Counted from the first letter of the stretch, positions 1 through 7,854 are shown. The stretch: DNA of 32,647 nucleotides from Candidatus Haladaptatiplasma halalkaliphilum (GCA_019594055.1 JAFDTY010000013.1:1-32647); one strand, 5' to 3'. Numbers and translations: made by a program. Notes: generated by a model not told the origin, from the sequence alone.

Positions 1-25
1 CAAGATAAGGCAGGGAAACGAATTC

Positions 26-2908
26 ATGGAGATCCCATTGGGAAATGTGGGAGAATATATCGATGACAGGTTTCCCATATTGAAAGCTTTAAGGCACCTG
101 GATGAGAATCGAATACTCGATCTGACTAAAATAAAAAGCGAAGAAGATATATTTATGGGACGCCAAAAGGAACTAAAACGGTTAAAGGATATTTTTGAGG
201 AAGTATCCGATGGAAGATCAAAAACCGTTTTGATTGCCGGTGAGGCAGGCATCGGGAAAACACGATTGGTTTCCGAATTTGAACGATATGCACATAAAAA
301 GGGATGTGTTTTTCTTTCGGGGAGGGCATATTATGGTACATCCGAACCGTATCTCCCCCTCAGGGAAGCATTAGAAGGTGATCTTGATGAAGATCCGTTC
401 GTGGAAAAACCACTATTTCTGTTGGGTGTTAGAGATGGACCTGCTGTAACGGAAAAGCACAAGTTGAACGGCCAAAGGAGGTCGCTCTGGTACGACCTGG
501 GCAAGGTCCTGGAAGAAAAGGCTTCGGATAAGCCACTCGTCATCTTCCTGGACGACCTGCAGTGGGCGGACAGGTCAACCATCTTAGTTCTAAATTATCT
601 TGCAAACAAAATATCGGATTCGCCGATATTGTATATCGGAACTTACCGTCCGGAGGACGTGCTAGATGATCATCCATTGAAAGAGTTGATAAGCCACCTT
701 ACTCGAGAAAATCTGTTGGAGAAGATAGAGCTCGAACGTCTCGAAAAAATATACATCGGAAGGATATCGCAACAGATGATAGGGCGGAGGGACATACCAG
801 ATCTTTTTATAGATGTTCTTCACGAGACCACCGACGGCAATCCTCTTTTTGCTCGAGAATACGTGAAATATATGCTTGAGAAAGGTGAAATCGATGTAAG
901 TTCTGATCGTTATCCTACTGATATTGATGAAGTAAACATTCCCGATATGGTGGAACAGATCATCGATCGAAGGATACGTAATCTTAAGGATCGGGATACA
1001 GAGAAATTACTGCAGTTAGGTGCCGTGATAGGTGATACCGTTCCCTTCGAGCTGCTGAATAGCTGTTTAGATACGGATGTATTTGAGCTCCTAGATAAGG
1101 TAGAGAAGTTGATGAAGTACGGCTTGTGGTACGAGCACCCTGAAGAGGAGATCTTTTCTTTTTCACACGGTTTGATACAGAAAAGTGTCTATGAAAGTAT
1201 TCCGAATAATATACGAAAATCTCTTCATCTACATGTTGCAGAGAATATAGAACGAGTTTACCAGGATGACAACCGTAGATACTGGTCGGACCTTGGTTTT
1301 CACTATGAACGGGGAGGAAAGTTCAAGGAGGCGGTTGATTGTTTTGTAAGTGCAGGTGATGAAGCTAAGGGTATGTATGCCCATGAGGATGCTGTAGACA
1401 TGTATGAAAAAGCCCTACGTTTGATGGACAAATTTGGATTTAAAGAAGATGAAAGGGCATCGGTTATCGAACGGGTAGGAGATACCTGTAAAGTTTTAGG
1501 TGAATTTGAGAAAAGTTTAGAATATTATGACTTACTTTTAAAGATCCAGGAACCTGATATATCTCCCTCAGTATACCGAAAGATAGCATATATCATGGAC
1601 GAAATGGGCAATTTTGAAGGATCCCTTTCCTATACGGAGAAAGGATTGGAGATAGTCGAACCCGATAGCGAAGAGATGTGTATGTTACTCTTGAGAAAAG
1701 GTTTGAATCTCATGATGGAAGGCAAAATGGAAGATGCAATTGTATTTTTCAACGAAGAAATCGAAGTAGCAAAAGAGATAAAAAACAACAACGTTTTAGC
1801 AAGTGGATATCATTATCTGGCAATGGTGTATCATTTCCTGAGTAAATATGATATGAGTAAAGAGTACCTGAAAGAAGCCATTGCGTTACGAGAAGAAATA
1901 GGTGACAAGGAAGGCCTCTCTTCATCATATAATAATTTAGGCGTCGCATATGTAATCCAAAGAAAGTTTGATGATGCATTGAACTACTATCAGAAGAGCC
2001 TTGAACTCGCAGAGGAACTAGGGATGGATTACCATCTAGGAAATCCGACCATGAATATCGGGATAATCAAAATGAACATGGGCGAACTAGATGAAGCGGA
2101 GAAATATTTTGAGAGGGCTAAAGAATTATTTGAGTTAGGTGATCAAAAGATGAATATGTGTTTGGTTTGTATTAATCTAGCCAAAATCGTTCGTAAAAGG
2201 GGCGATTTAAGATCTGCGTATGAAATCAGCAAAAAGGCATTTTCTTTGGCAAAAAAGATCGATTACAAACGAGGCCTGTATCTGTCTTTACAAATAACAG
2301 CAGAAATACTGAGCATGAAAGGTAGGTCTTCCGAATCCGTTGATCTACTAAAAAAAGCGATAAAAATTTGCGAAGAAAGCGGTCACAATATCGAGATCGC
2401 GGATACTCTATTAGTTTTAGGAAATGTTTTCGTACGTAAAGGAGAATTCGATTCGGCCATCGAGTATTATGCCGAGGGAAAGGAGATATATGATGAGTTC
2501 GATTATAAGCCTGGTGTGTTGAACGCTTCGATTTATCTAGCAGAGGCCTATGCAAGGTCTGGAGATCTAGATGAAGCAGGAACTCACATGGAGTTAGTTT
2601 CGGACCTTTACGATGAGAGCGTCATCGATGATGAGTTGAAGACCGAATATCATCGAGTGAAGGGGATATTACTCAGAGAGAAAAGCGAATATGGAAGTGC
2701 TTTGGAAGAGCTAGACAAATCGAAAGTATTGTATGAGAGACTGAATGATTCACCGATGCTTACAGAAACCGAATTAGAGATCGGTGTAACGAAGGTGCTG
2801 ACTGGCGAAGAAAAGGATGGTTTAAAGATCATCCGAAAGGTCAAGAAAAAAGCCATAGATATGGGTATGGAACATCTAAAAGAAAGATGTGATAAATACG
2901 TAGGATGA
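26..2908 (+). CDS. STAND/AAA_16-type ATPase with C-terminal TPR repeats (possibly N-terminally incomplete)
   Basis: Predicted signal-transduction ATPase resembling the MalT/adenylate-cyclase-associated group. An orc/AAA_16-like domain starts near residue 43 (FMGRQKELKRL), with Walker A GEAGIGKT at 72-79 and Walker B LVIFLDDLQWAD at about 171-182. From about residue 425 to the end it is helical with TPR-like repeats (for example AYNNLGVAYVIQRKFDDALN-type units), which normally bind partner proteins. The reading frame has no stop between base 2 and the first ATG at base 26, so the true start may lie before the window; a fused N-terminal regulatory domain cannot be excluded. The gene is clearly more AT-rich than the rest of the window (A- and T-ending codons dominate), which may indicate later acquisition. 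The ligand and target are unknown. The domain call is firm; the role is inference. Confidence 0.85.
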   Translation: MEIPLGNVGEYIDDRFPILKALRHLDENRILDLTKIKSEEDIFMGRQKELKRLKDIFEEVSDGRSKTVLIAGEAGIGKTRLVSEFERYAHKKGCVFLSGRAYYGTSEPYLPLREALEGDLDEDPFVEKPLFLLGVRDGPAVTEKHKLNGQRRSLWYDLGKVLEEKASDKPLVIFLDDLQWADRSTILVLNYLANKISDSPILYIGTYRPEDVLDDHPLKELISHLTRENLLEKIELERLEKIYIGRISQQMIGRRDIPDLFIDVLHETTDGNPLFAREYVKYMLEKGEIDVSSDRYPTDIDEVNIPDMVEQIIDRRIRNLKDRDTEKLLQLGAVIGDTVPFELLNSCLDTDVFELLDKVEKLMKYGLWYEHPEEEIFSFSHGLIQKSVYESIPNNIRKSLHLHVAENIERVYQDDNRRYWSDLGFHYERGGKFKEAVDCFVSAGDEAKGMYAHEDAVDMYEKALRLMDKFGFKEDERASVIERVGDTCKVLGEFEKSLEYYDLLLKIQEPDISPSVYRKIAYIMDEMGNFEGSLSYTEKGLEIVEPDSEEMCMLLLRKGLNLMMEGKMEDAIVFFNEEIEVAKEIKNNNVLASGYHYLAMVYHFLSKYDMSKEYLKEAIALREEIGDKEGLSSSYNNLGVAYVIQRKFDDALNYYQKSLELAEELGMDYHLGNPTMNIGIIKMNMGELDEAEKYFERAKELFELGDQKMNMCLVCINLAKIVRKRGDLRSAYEISKKAFSLAKKIDYKRGLYLSLQITAEILSMKGRSSESVDLLKKAIKICEESGHNIEIADTLLVLGNVFVRKGEFDSAIEYYAEGKEIYDEFDYKPGVLNASIYLAEAYARSGDLDEAGTHMELVSDLYDESVIDDELKTEYHRVKGILLREKSEYGSALEELDKSKVLYERLNDSPMLTETELEIGVTKVLTGEEKDGLKIIRKVKKKAIDMGMEHLKERCDKYVG

Positions 2909-3023
2909 TTTTAAGGTGGAATCACAAAATATCGAACAACCTCTCGACACACCGGTTCAATTCTTCATCTCCGCATATACTTTAGAAGCTTTTCAACAAT
3001 TCCAAGAAATGTTTCCTCATCTC

Positions 3024-3452
3024 TCACTTTCCGCACCCCCCACGCAAAGAATAGATTTTTTCGTATTCTTCACCCATTAGAGCAAGAATCTTTTCATGTA
3101 CTGGCTTGAGATTCAACACTTGTTGAGATACTGTACCACCGTCGGTGACGTTGAGTAACGATTTGTTCTCGAACTTCTGGAAGATCCATCTCATCGTAGG
3201 ATTTTTAGTTGGTTTACCCAGTTGGTCGAGAACGGTCTCATCCATCTCTGCCAGAGCATTCCTTAGCTTGCGTTGGGCAATGGCGTATACCAACAGGCTC
3301 AATCCCATGACCATCACGAGGCGGACTATACGTTGAGGTTTCTTCAGAAAAGTTGAGTTTGTGAAGAACATCGGGTCCTTGATGAACCTGAACCCCCGTT
3401 CGACGCTCTGCTGCTGTTTGTATTCTCTCAAGATAACTTCCTGATCCAGATG
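3024..3452 (-). pseudogene. IS1634-family transposase, C-terminal remnant
   Basis: The frame reads DQEVILREYKQQQSVERGF, then FIKDPMFFTNSTFLKKPQRI and VMVMGLSLLVYAIAQRKL. This is the conserved C-terminal block of IS1634-type (IS4 superfamily, DDE) transposases, which are common in archaea. Only about 140 residues remain: an in-frame TGA (complement of 3453-3455) closes the frame just upstream of DQEV, and the N-terminal catalytic part is absent. No start codon suits it, and no terminal inverted repeats were seen. The 115 bases between it and the preceding ATPase gene hold only short, broken minus-strand frames (for example DEELNRCVERLFDIL before a stop), perhaps further decay products. It lies directly beside a palindrome cluster and two tRNA genes. 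Confidence 0.8.
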
Positions 3453-3485
3453 TCAATAAGCGTGCCCGCACCACCAGTCATTTAA

Positions 3486-3751
3486 CCCTCTTCGAGGGAG
3501 AGATGGAGGGAATCTTGATTTCTGCTCACCGTTCATCAGTCAGAACAAGTTCTAACAACTCACAAAACAAGTTTTGTTTGCTCCGCTCACTATAGACTGG
3601 TGGATCGTAGTGATTTCCGAGAAATCGCTACGAGAAGAGGAGCTTTGCTCCTGTGGAATTCTTGCTTTAAAACGGACCCATGGGGATTCCGGTCGCAATC
3701 TACGGATTCCAACCGCTCGCAAAAACAAGTTTTGCTCACGAACCAAGGTTC
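3486..3751 (-). repeat. Cluster of short palindromes (hairpins) 3' of tRNA-Arg
   Basis: At least seven perfect or near-perfect inverted repeats are packed here: 3486-3498 (CCCTC/GAGGG), 3542-3553 (AGAA/TTCT), 3562-3577 (ACAAAA/TTTTGT), 3606-3632 (12-bp stem with one G-U, loop CGA), 3638-3652 (AGGAGC/GCTCCT), 3719-3735 (GCAAAA/TTTTGC) and 3740-3751 (GAAC/GTTC). Read on the minus strand, which is the sense strand of the neighbouring tRNA-Arg, three have exactly CTTG as the loop and the 3719-3735 hairpin has CTTG plus one base. No convincing protein is encoded. Origin and function are unknown. Confidence 0.75.
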
Positions 3752-3783
3752 TCATCACCATGTAAACGGACCCATGGGGATTC
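3670..3783 (-). repeat. Direct repeat of the tRNA-Arg 3' end (3670-3689 and 3764-3783)
   Basis: The 20-base string AAACGGACCCATGGGGATTC (plus strand) occurs at 3764-3783, where it is the 3' end of tRNA-Arg plus three flanking bases, and again identically at 3670-3689. The offset is 94 bases. The interval contains two of the CTTG-loop hairpins. A duplicated tRNA 3' end is what site-specific integration into a tRNA gene leaves behind (attL/attR), but the interval is far too short for an integrative element and encodes no integrase. Confidence 0.85.
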
Positions 3784-3840
3784 GAACCCCAGTTTTCGGC
3801 TCCGAAGGCCGAAAGGATATCCAGACTACCCTATGGGCCC
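3767..3840 (-). tRNA. tRNA-Arg (anticodon TCG)
   Basis: Cloverleaf read on the minus strand. The acceptor GGGCCCA pairs with TGGGTCC (one G-T), with discriminator G. The D arm is GGGT/ATCC. The anticodon stem TCGGC/GCCGA encloses loop CTTCGGA, giving anticodon TCG. The T arm is TGGGG-TTCGAAT-CCCCA. There is no intron and no encoded CCA. It reads CGA and possibly other CGN arginine codons. Its 3' end is duplicated 94 bases further downstream. Confidence 0.93.
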
Positions 3841-3871
3841 AAACGATGCAAATGTGTTCGCAGGGCACAGT

Positions 3872-3889
3872 GTTTAAAAAATATATATG
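3872..3889 (-). promoter_or_regulatory. TATA-like box for tRNA-Arg
   Basis: An AT-only run (TTTAAAAAATATATAT on the plus strand) lies about 32-49 bases upstream of the tRNA-Arg 5' end on the minus strand, consistent with an archaeal box A serving a transcript with a short 5' leader. Confidence 0.5.
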
Positions 3890-3925
3890 GTTTTGGTAAG
3901 TTCCCTGATGCCTTTGATAGGCTAG

Positions 3926-3998
3926 TAGCCCCGGGCGGATTCGAACCGCCGTTACAAGGTCCAGAGCCATGTATGATTGACCACTACACTACGGGGCT
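3926..3998 (-). tRNA. tRNA-Gln (anticodon CTG)
   Basis: Cloverleaf on the minus strand. The acceptor AGCCCCG pairs with CGGGGCT, with discriminator A. The anticodon loop CTCTGGA gives CTG (glutamine, CAG codons). The T arm is GGCGG-TTCGAAT-CCGCC. The anticodon stem CATGG/CCTTG contains a central T-T mismatch, and the D stem is weak (GTG/CAT). There is no encoded CCA. Its first 11 bases are repeated twice more upstream (see the repeat at 3988-4134). Confidence 0.88.
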
Positions 3999-4134
3999 TT
4001 TGTGTAACAAAACCCCCGAGTATTTGGAATTTTTTCCAAATTCCGAAACACTACGGGGCTTGAGCGTATGCGAGAGTTCCGTAGGAACGGGAATGTGTTC
4101 CCGTGGACTACGGGGCTTTTATGTAACAAAACCC
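3988..4134 (-). repeat. Duplicated tRNA-Gln 5' end with intervening palindromes
   Basis: The 28 bases at 3988-4015 (first 11 bases of tRNA-Gln plus 17 bases of 5' flank) recur at 4107-4134 with one mismatch. A shorter middle copy (14 bases identical to 3986-3999) is at 4048-4061. Between them lie palindromes at 4023-4040 (TTTGGAA/TTCCAAA), 4076-4088 (GTTCC/GGAAC) and 4088-4103 (CGGGAA/TTCCCG). The flank itself folds as TTTTGT-GTA-ACAAAA (3998-4012). The likely original promoter lies beyond the outermost copy. Confidence 0.85.
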
Positions 4135-4141
4135 TTTCCAC

Positions 4142-4150
4142 AGATATACT
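4142..4150 (-). promoter_or_regulatory. Probable original TATA box of the tRNA-Gln locus
   Basis: AGTATATCT on the minus strand lies about 30 bases upstream of the outermost copy of the tRNA-Gln 5' end (4117), the usual box A distance. It is about 150 bases from the 5' end of the real tRNA, as expected if the duplicated block was inserted between promoter and gene. Confidence 0.4.
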
Positions 4151-4218
4151 TGGGTTTGCAGAAAGGATATATGGGATATTTAAAAACATTATCCTTCACC
4201 CTACGGGCATCAAACAGA

Positions 4219-4227
4219 TTTATATAC
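4219..4227 (+). promoter_or_regulatory. TATA box of the small membrane protein gene
   Basis: TTTATATAC is centred about 31 bases before the ATG at 4254, the spacing expected for an archaeal leaderless transcript. It supports that ATG over the longer in-frame extension that runs back through the tRNA-flank repeats. Confidence 0.6.
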
Positions 4228-4253
4228 GTGTACGGCATTATTGTATCGGTCCC

Positions 4254-4445
4254 ATGAAGAACATCGAGGTTATCATAATAGGATTGCTAGCAACGGGCTG
4301 CTCCTTGCTCACGTGGCTCATACTGAAAAATATGTCGGGAGGTAATGGTTTCTTCGACAGCTTCGCGACCGCACTGATATTTCCGCCCATATTCGTGATC
4401 TTGTTCCTTCTCATGAGACACATTTTCAAACGTATACCCCGATAA
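4254..4445 (+). CDS. Small two-span membrane protein, function unknown
   Basis: A 63-residue protein with two hydrophobic segments, roughly residues 4-24 (IEVIIIGLLATGCSLLTWLI) and 38-58 (IFPPIFVILFLLM). They are separated by a short Gly/Asn/Ser loop (KNMSGGNGFFDS), and the end is basic (HIFKRIPR). It was chosen from the TATA box and ATG spacing; the frame stays open upstream, but only through tRNA-flank repeats. It is followed 33 bases later by queA, so cotranscription is possible, although queA has its own TATA-like sequence (CTTTTTAAAAAG at 4447-4458). No family is recognised. Confidence 0.6.
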   Translation: MKNIEVIIIGLLATGCSLLTWLILKNMSGGNGFFDSFATALIFPPIFVILFLLMRHIFKRIPR

Positions 4446-4478
4446 CCTTTTTAAAAAGTATCGTGTGATAGGTGGAAG

Positions 4479-5486
4479 ATGAAACTCTCGGATTACGACT
4501 ACAAACTCGACAGTAACATGATAGCCCAGAGACCCATGATACCCAGGGATAATTCTCGTTTATTCTACCTTAAACTGGACGAACACGTACATCTCAGGTT
4601 CCACGAGATTGACGATATCCTTCGTGAGGGTGATGTCCTGGTCAGGAACATCTCCAAGGTTATACCTGCAAGGGTAGAAGGTAGAAAAGTGACCGGTGGT
4701 AATGTGGAGTTACTGTTCTACCGACACGTGGACAGTTACTGGGAATGTCTGGTAAAGGGAGCGAGGGTAAGGGAAGGGTTAAAGGTAATTGTGGGAGATC
4801 AAACCTTGACCGTAAAAGGAAAACTAGGCGGGGGTAGATACCTGATGGACTGTAGAGCACCGGAAGAACTGATGACGAAACATGGGAAAATGCCCACCCC
4901 TCCGTACATCAAGGAGGAACTTTCAGACCCGGATGAATATCAAACCATCTATGCTGTTGAAGACGGATCCATTGCCGCACCCACAGCGGGTTTGCATTTT
5001 ACAGAAACTATCATGGACAGGATCCGAAACAAAGGTGTGGCTGTTCATGATGTTATACTTCATGTGGGCCCAGGTACTTTCATACCAGTAAGAACCGAGA
5101 AGGTGGAAGATCACAGCATGGAAGATGAATTTTTCCATGTGGGCCATGAAACCGCCGAGGCCGTCACCAGGGCGAACGAAGATGGCAGAAGGGTCATCCT
5201 TGTGGGTACTACCACCGTTAGAGCTATCGAATCCGTTTCCTCCAACGGTAAGGTGCGGGCAGGAATGGGACGAACCGAGCTTTTCATTTATCCGGGTTAC
5301 GTTTTCCAGTCAGGTATGGATCTGATGTTGACCAACTTTCACCTGCCAAGATCAACCCTCCTAATGCTGGTCAGCGCCTTTGCCGGTCGTGAGAGGGTAC
5401 TTTCCGCCTATAAAGAGGCAATAAAACAAAAATATCGATTTTACAGCTTTGGAGATGCAATGTTGATAGAGGGAGCAACATGTTAA
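4479..5486 (+). CDS. queA: S-adenosylmethionine:tRNA ribosyltransferase-isomerase QueA
   Basis: Transfers and isomerises the ribosyl part of SAM onto preQ1 at position 34 of tRNA, making epoxyqueuosine. The 335-residue product is close to the usual bacterial length (about 340-360). It carries the family blocks YDYKLDSNMIAQRP at the N-terminus, RNISKVIPARVEG, KMPTPPYIKEELSDPDEYQT, GSIAAPTAGLHFTE, LHVGPGTFIPVRTE with the following EDHSMEDE, GTTTVRAIES, and LTNFHLPRSTLLMLVSAFAG near the C-terminus. The ATG is preceded by AGGTGG three bases upstream. It overlaps tgt by seven bases, so the two are translationally coupled. QueA belongs to the bacterial queuosine pathway, while archaea normally make archaeosine at position 15, so its presence here is notable. 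Confidence 0.95.
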   Translation: MKLSDYDYKLDSNMIAQRPMIPRDNSRLFYLKLDEHVHLRFHEIDDILREGDVLVRNISKVIPARVEGRKVTGGNVELLFYRHVDSYWECLVKGARVREGLKVIVGDQTLTVKGKLGGGRYLMDCRAPEELMTKHGKMPTPPYIKEELSDPDEYQTIYAVEDGSIAAPTAGLHFTETIMDRIRNKGVAVHDVILHVGPGTFIPVRTEKVEDHSMEDEFFHVGHETAEAVTRANEDGRRVILVGTTTVRAIESVSSNGKVRAGMGRTELFIYPGYVFQSGMDLMLTNFHLPRSTLLMLVSAFAGRERVLSAYKEAIKQKYRFYSFGDAMLIEGATC

Positions 5487-6565
5487 AATTCGAACTGCAT
5501 GGTAACGACGGAAGGGCAAGAGCCGGTGAACTTACGGTGAACGGGAATACGGCAAGAACGCCTCTTTTTATGCCCGTGGCCACAAGAGGTGTTGTGAGAA
5601 CCTTGCTGTCCCAGGATCTGAAGAAGCTGGGAGTTAACGCGATCATCACAAACGCATACCATCTGCTCATGAGGCCCGGTGTGGATATCGTCGATGAATT
5701 GGGTGGGCTTCACAAGTTCATGAAATGGGACGGTATCATATTCACAGATAGCGGCGGTTTCCAGATGATCAGAAAGGGGTTCGAGCAGCGCCTTACTGAT
5801 AACATGGTCAGATTCAAGTCCCATATCGATGGCAGCGTCTTCGAGATGAGCCCCAGGCAGAACATAGAGCTGCAGATGAGATTGGGAACTGATGCGGCCA
5901 TGTGCCTTGACTTCTGTCCCCCCCATAACGCCGACAGGGATACACTTGATGCTTCGGTCCAAAAGACCACACTGTGGGCAAAAGAATGCCGGCAGATGGA
6001 AGGAAACATATTCGGCATATCCCAGGGCGGTATCGATCCCTATCTACGGGCAAGAAGTTGCGCGGAGATAGCGGAAATTGATTTCCAGGGTTACGCCCTG
6101 GGCGGACTATCTATCGGAGAGCCCGCTGCAGATATGTACCGCATGCTCGACATCGCCCATGATATCTATCCGTTGAGGGCACCAAGGTATCTCATGGGTC
6201 TGGGTTCCCCCGTGGAGATACTGGAATCCATAGACCGTGGTATGGACATGTTCGACAGTGCCTACCCCACCCGTAACGCAAGGCACGGAACGGTGTTCAC
6301 CGAAATCGGCCCTCTGGACATCAGGAAAGCAAGATACAGGCGTAACGGATCGCCCCTGGATGAGACCTGTTCATGCCCCATCTGCCAGACTTATACCCGT
6401 GCCTATGTAAATCACCTATGTAGAGCCAATGAGCTGTCCTGGATGTACATGGCCACCATCCACAATCTGCATTTTATAATATCTCTTTTCGCAAGGGCAA
6501 GGGAAGAGATACTGAATGGGAACTTTTACGAATTTAAAAGAACTTTTACGGAAAAATACGGGTAA
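5480..6565 (+). CDS. tgt: tRNA-guanine transglycosylase, bacterial (G34) type
   Basis: Exchanges guanine for a 7-deazaguanine at tRNA position 34. At 361 residues it matches bacterial TGT and lacks the C-terminal and PUA domains of archaeal TgtA, which acts on G15. Visible residues, aligned by motif to Zymomonas TGT: D90 in FTDSGGFQ, D144 and C146 in CLDFC, Q182 in SQGG, I212 in GGLSIGEP, nucleophile D259 in FDSAYPTRNARHG, and zinc ligands C297, C299, C302 and H328. The Cys and bulky Ile at the pocket positions resemble preQ1-using bacterial enzymes rather than queuine-using eukaryotic ones (Val/Gly). The start overlaps the end of queA and a purine-rich GAGGGAG precedes it. The tRNA-Tyr in this window has the U33-G34-U35 that such enzymes need. 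Confidence 0.95.
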   Translation: MLKFELHGNDGRARAGELTVNGNTARTPLFMPVATRGVVRTLLSQDLKKLGVNAIITNAYHLLMRPGVDIVDELGGLHKFMKWDGIIFTDSGGFQMIRKGFEQRLTDNMVRFKSHIDGSVFEMSPRQNIELQMRLGTDAAMCLDFCPPHNADRDTLDASVQKTTLWAKECRQMEGNIFGISQGGIDPYLRARSCAEIAEIDFQGYALGGLSIGEPAADMYRMLDIAHDIYPLRAPRYLMGLGSPVEILESIDRGMDMFDSAYPTRNARHGTVFTEIGPLDIRKARYRRNGSPLDETCSCPICQTYTRAYVNHLCRANELSWMYMATIHNLHFIISLFARAREEILNGNFYEFKRTFTEKYG

Positions 6566-6598
6566 ATATTTTATCAACCTACTACTCTAACCCTAGGG

Positions 6599-7849
6599 AT
6601 GACAGCAATCTGCATTCGGTGTGGAAACATTATCTGCGATGTTTACCTAATATGCACCGAATGTGCAGACTTTCTCTTCGGCGACAATATATTTTGGATA
6701 TCATCAAGCCCTGTGATAGGAAAACCGGTTTTGGACAGGTACAGGAAGGATTCCGAACCCGTCCTTACAATCGGAGAACGCCCCGGTAGCGAATTGGTTT
6801 TCATCGCCGGTGCAAGAACACTGGATGAAGTGAAATCAATGTTCAGTAACGGTTCCATGGAAGGGGATGATATACAAAGATCTCTGAACAGGATACTGGC
6901 AGAACTTGGCGTCCCCTTGGACATAGATTTTGAAAAATATGTGTTCTCGTCCGAAGATATAAAAGTGTTCGCCGAAATATTCTATTCGCTGGAAGAATTC
7001 AGAAAGGGTCGAAAGGAATTCCAAGCTCTTACCGAACTCCATATTCGCATCGCCAATCTGTTTTTTTACACGGCGAAGTGTGCAGACACATGTGCTTTTG
7101 AACCTGAATTCAGAAAAAAGGTGGTGAAAGATCTACTGGACGAGGCACACATACACTACGATCATGCCCTTTCGGAAAAGGATGGTAACGTGAATGTTCA
7201 TGCAAATCTAGGATTTCTGTACCTGCAACAAGGGTTGTACGATGAATCCAAGGCACATTTTGAAAAGGCCCTTGAGATGGATGATGGAAGCCTGGTGCCT
7301 CATGTCGGCCTGGCGAGACTGTTGATAGAGTTGGGAGAGTACGACAAAGCGGACAATATATTGGATAAACTGATTTCATTGGATAAAAAAGATCCCAGGG
7401 GATGGTTCCTAAAGGGCGAGATAATCAGGATCAAAGGGCTTTGGGGAGGTGCCATCCAGATGTACGAACATGCCCTTGAGTGTGACAGTGGATTCAAGGA
7501 TGCACTAATGATGAGGGGGAGGGTCTTTTTTGAAAGAAAGATGTATGATAAAGCAAAGGTGGTGTTCAACCAGATGATACATTCGGATGATTATGAACCC
7601 GGAGGATGGTTTTGGAAAGGCAACACGTTACACACCATGGGAAAGTGGGCAGATGCTCTCGATTGCGTGAACGAAGCTTTGTCGACGGACTCTCAAATGG
7701 TGGATGCATGGATATTGAAGGGGGATATTTTCATGGGTCGTAATGTATTTGAGGAGGCTTTACTTGCCTATAAAAATGCACTGAAGATAGAACCGGATTC
7801 CCCGGTATTACTCGAAAAGATAGAGAAGTGCCAGGAGTGCATGTATTAA
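6599..7849 (+). CDS. Zinc-ribbon plus TPR-repeat protein, function unknown
   Basis: A 416-residue soluble protein. The N-terminus has cysteines C5, C8, C13, C19 and C22 (CIRCGNIIC, then CTEC), which look like a small zinc ribbon. After a less conserved middle part come several TPR units from about residue 178 to the end (for example VHANLGFLYLQQGLYDESKA, ARLLIELGEYDKADNILDKL, LKGDIFMGRNVFEEALLAYK). TPRs suggest scaffolding or partner binding. A TATA-like TAAATATTTTA (6563-6573) sits about 30 bases before the ATG, so it is probably transcribed separately from tgt. It ends 5 bases before the convergent secG stop. No specific role can be assigned. Confidence 0.85.
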   Translation: MTAICIRCGNIICDVYLICTECADFLFGDNIFWISSSPVIGKPVLDRYRKDSEPVLTIGERPGSELVFIAGARTLDEVKSMFSNGSMEGDDIQRSLNRILAELGVPLDIDFEKYVFSSEDIKVFAEIFYSLEEFRKGRKEFQALTELHIRIANLFFYTAKCADTCAFEPEFRKKVVKDLLDEAHIHYDHALSEKDGNVNVHANLGFLYLQQGLYDESKAHFEKALEMDDGSLVPHVGLARLLIELGEYDKADNILDKLISLDKKDPRGWFLKGEIIRIKGLWGGAIQMYEHALECDSGFKDALMMRGRVFFERKMYDKAKVVFNQMIHSDDYEPGGWFWKGNTLHTMGKWADALDCVNEALSTDSQMVDAWILKGDIFMGRNVFEEALLAYKNALKIEPDSPVLLEKIEKCQECMY

Positions 7850-7854
7850 CGTAA

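Noticed and set aside
3238-3474. 78-codon minus-strand frame across the transposase remnant
   Set aside because: It is a different frame of the recognisable IS1634 C-terminal block and has no family features.
3486-3751. Possible CRISPR array
   Set aside because: The palindromes differ in sequence and spacing; there are no regular direct repeats or spacers and no cas genes nearby.
3600-3970. Overlapping open frames on both strands across the tRNA-Arg/tRNA-Gln region
   Set aside because: They run straight through the tRNA genes and hairpins, overlap one another, and show no protein-like composition or promoter.
4068-4253. N-terminal extension of the small membrane protein
   Set aside because: The extension consists of duplicated tRNA-flank sequence and contains the TATA box; the ATG at 4254 has the right spacing.
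5483-5962. 159-codon minus-strand frame opposite tgt
   Set aside because: Antisense shadow of a well-conserved gene, with no motif or promoter.
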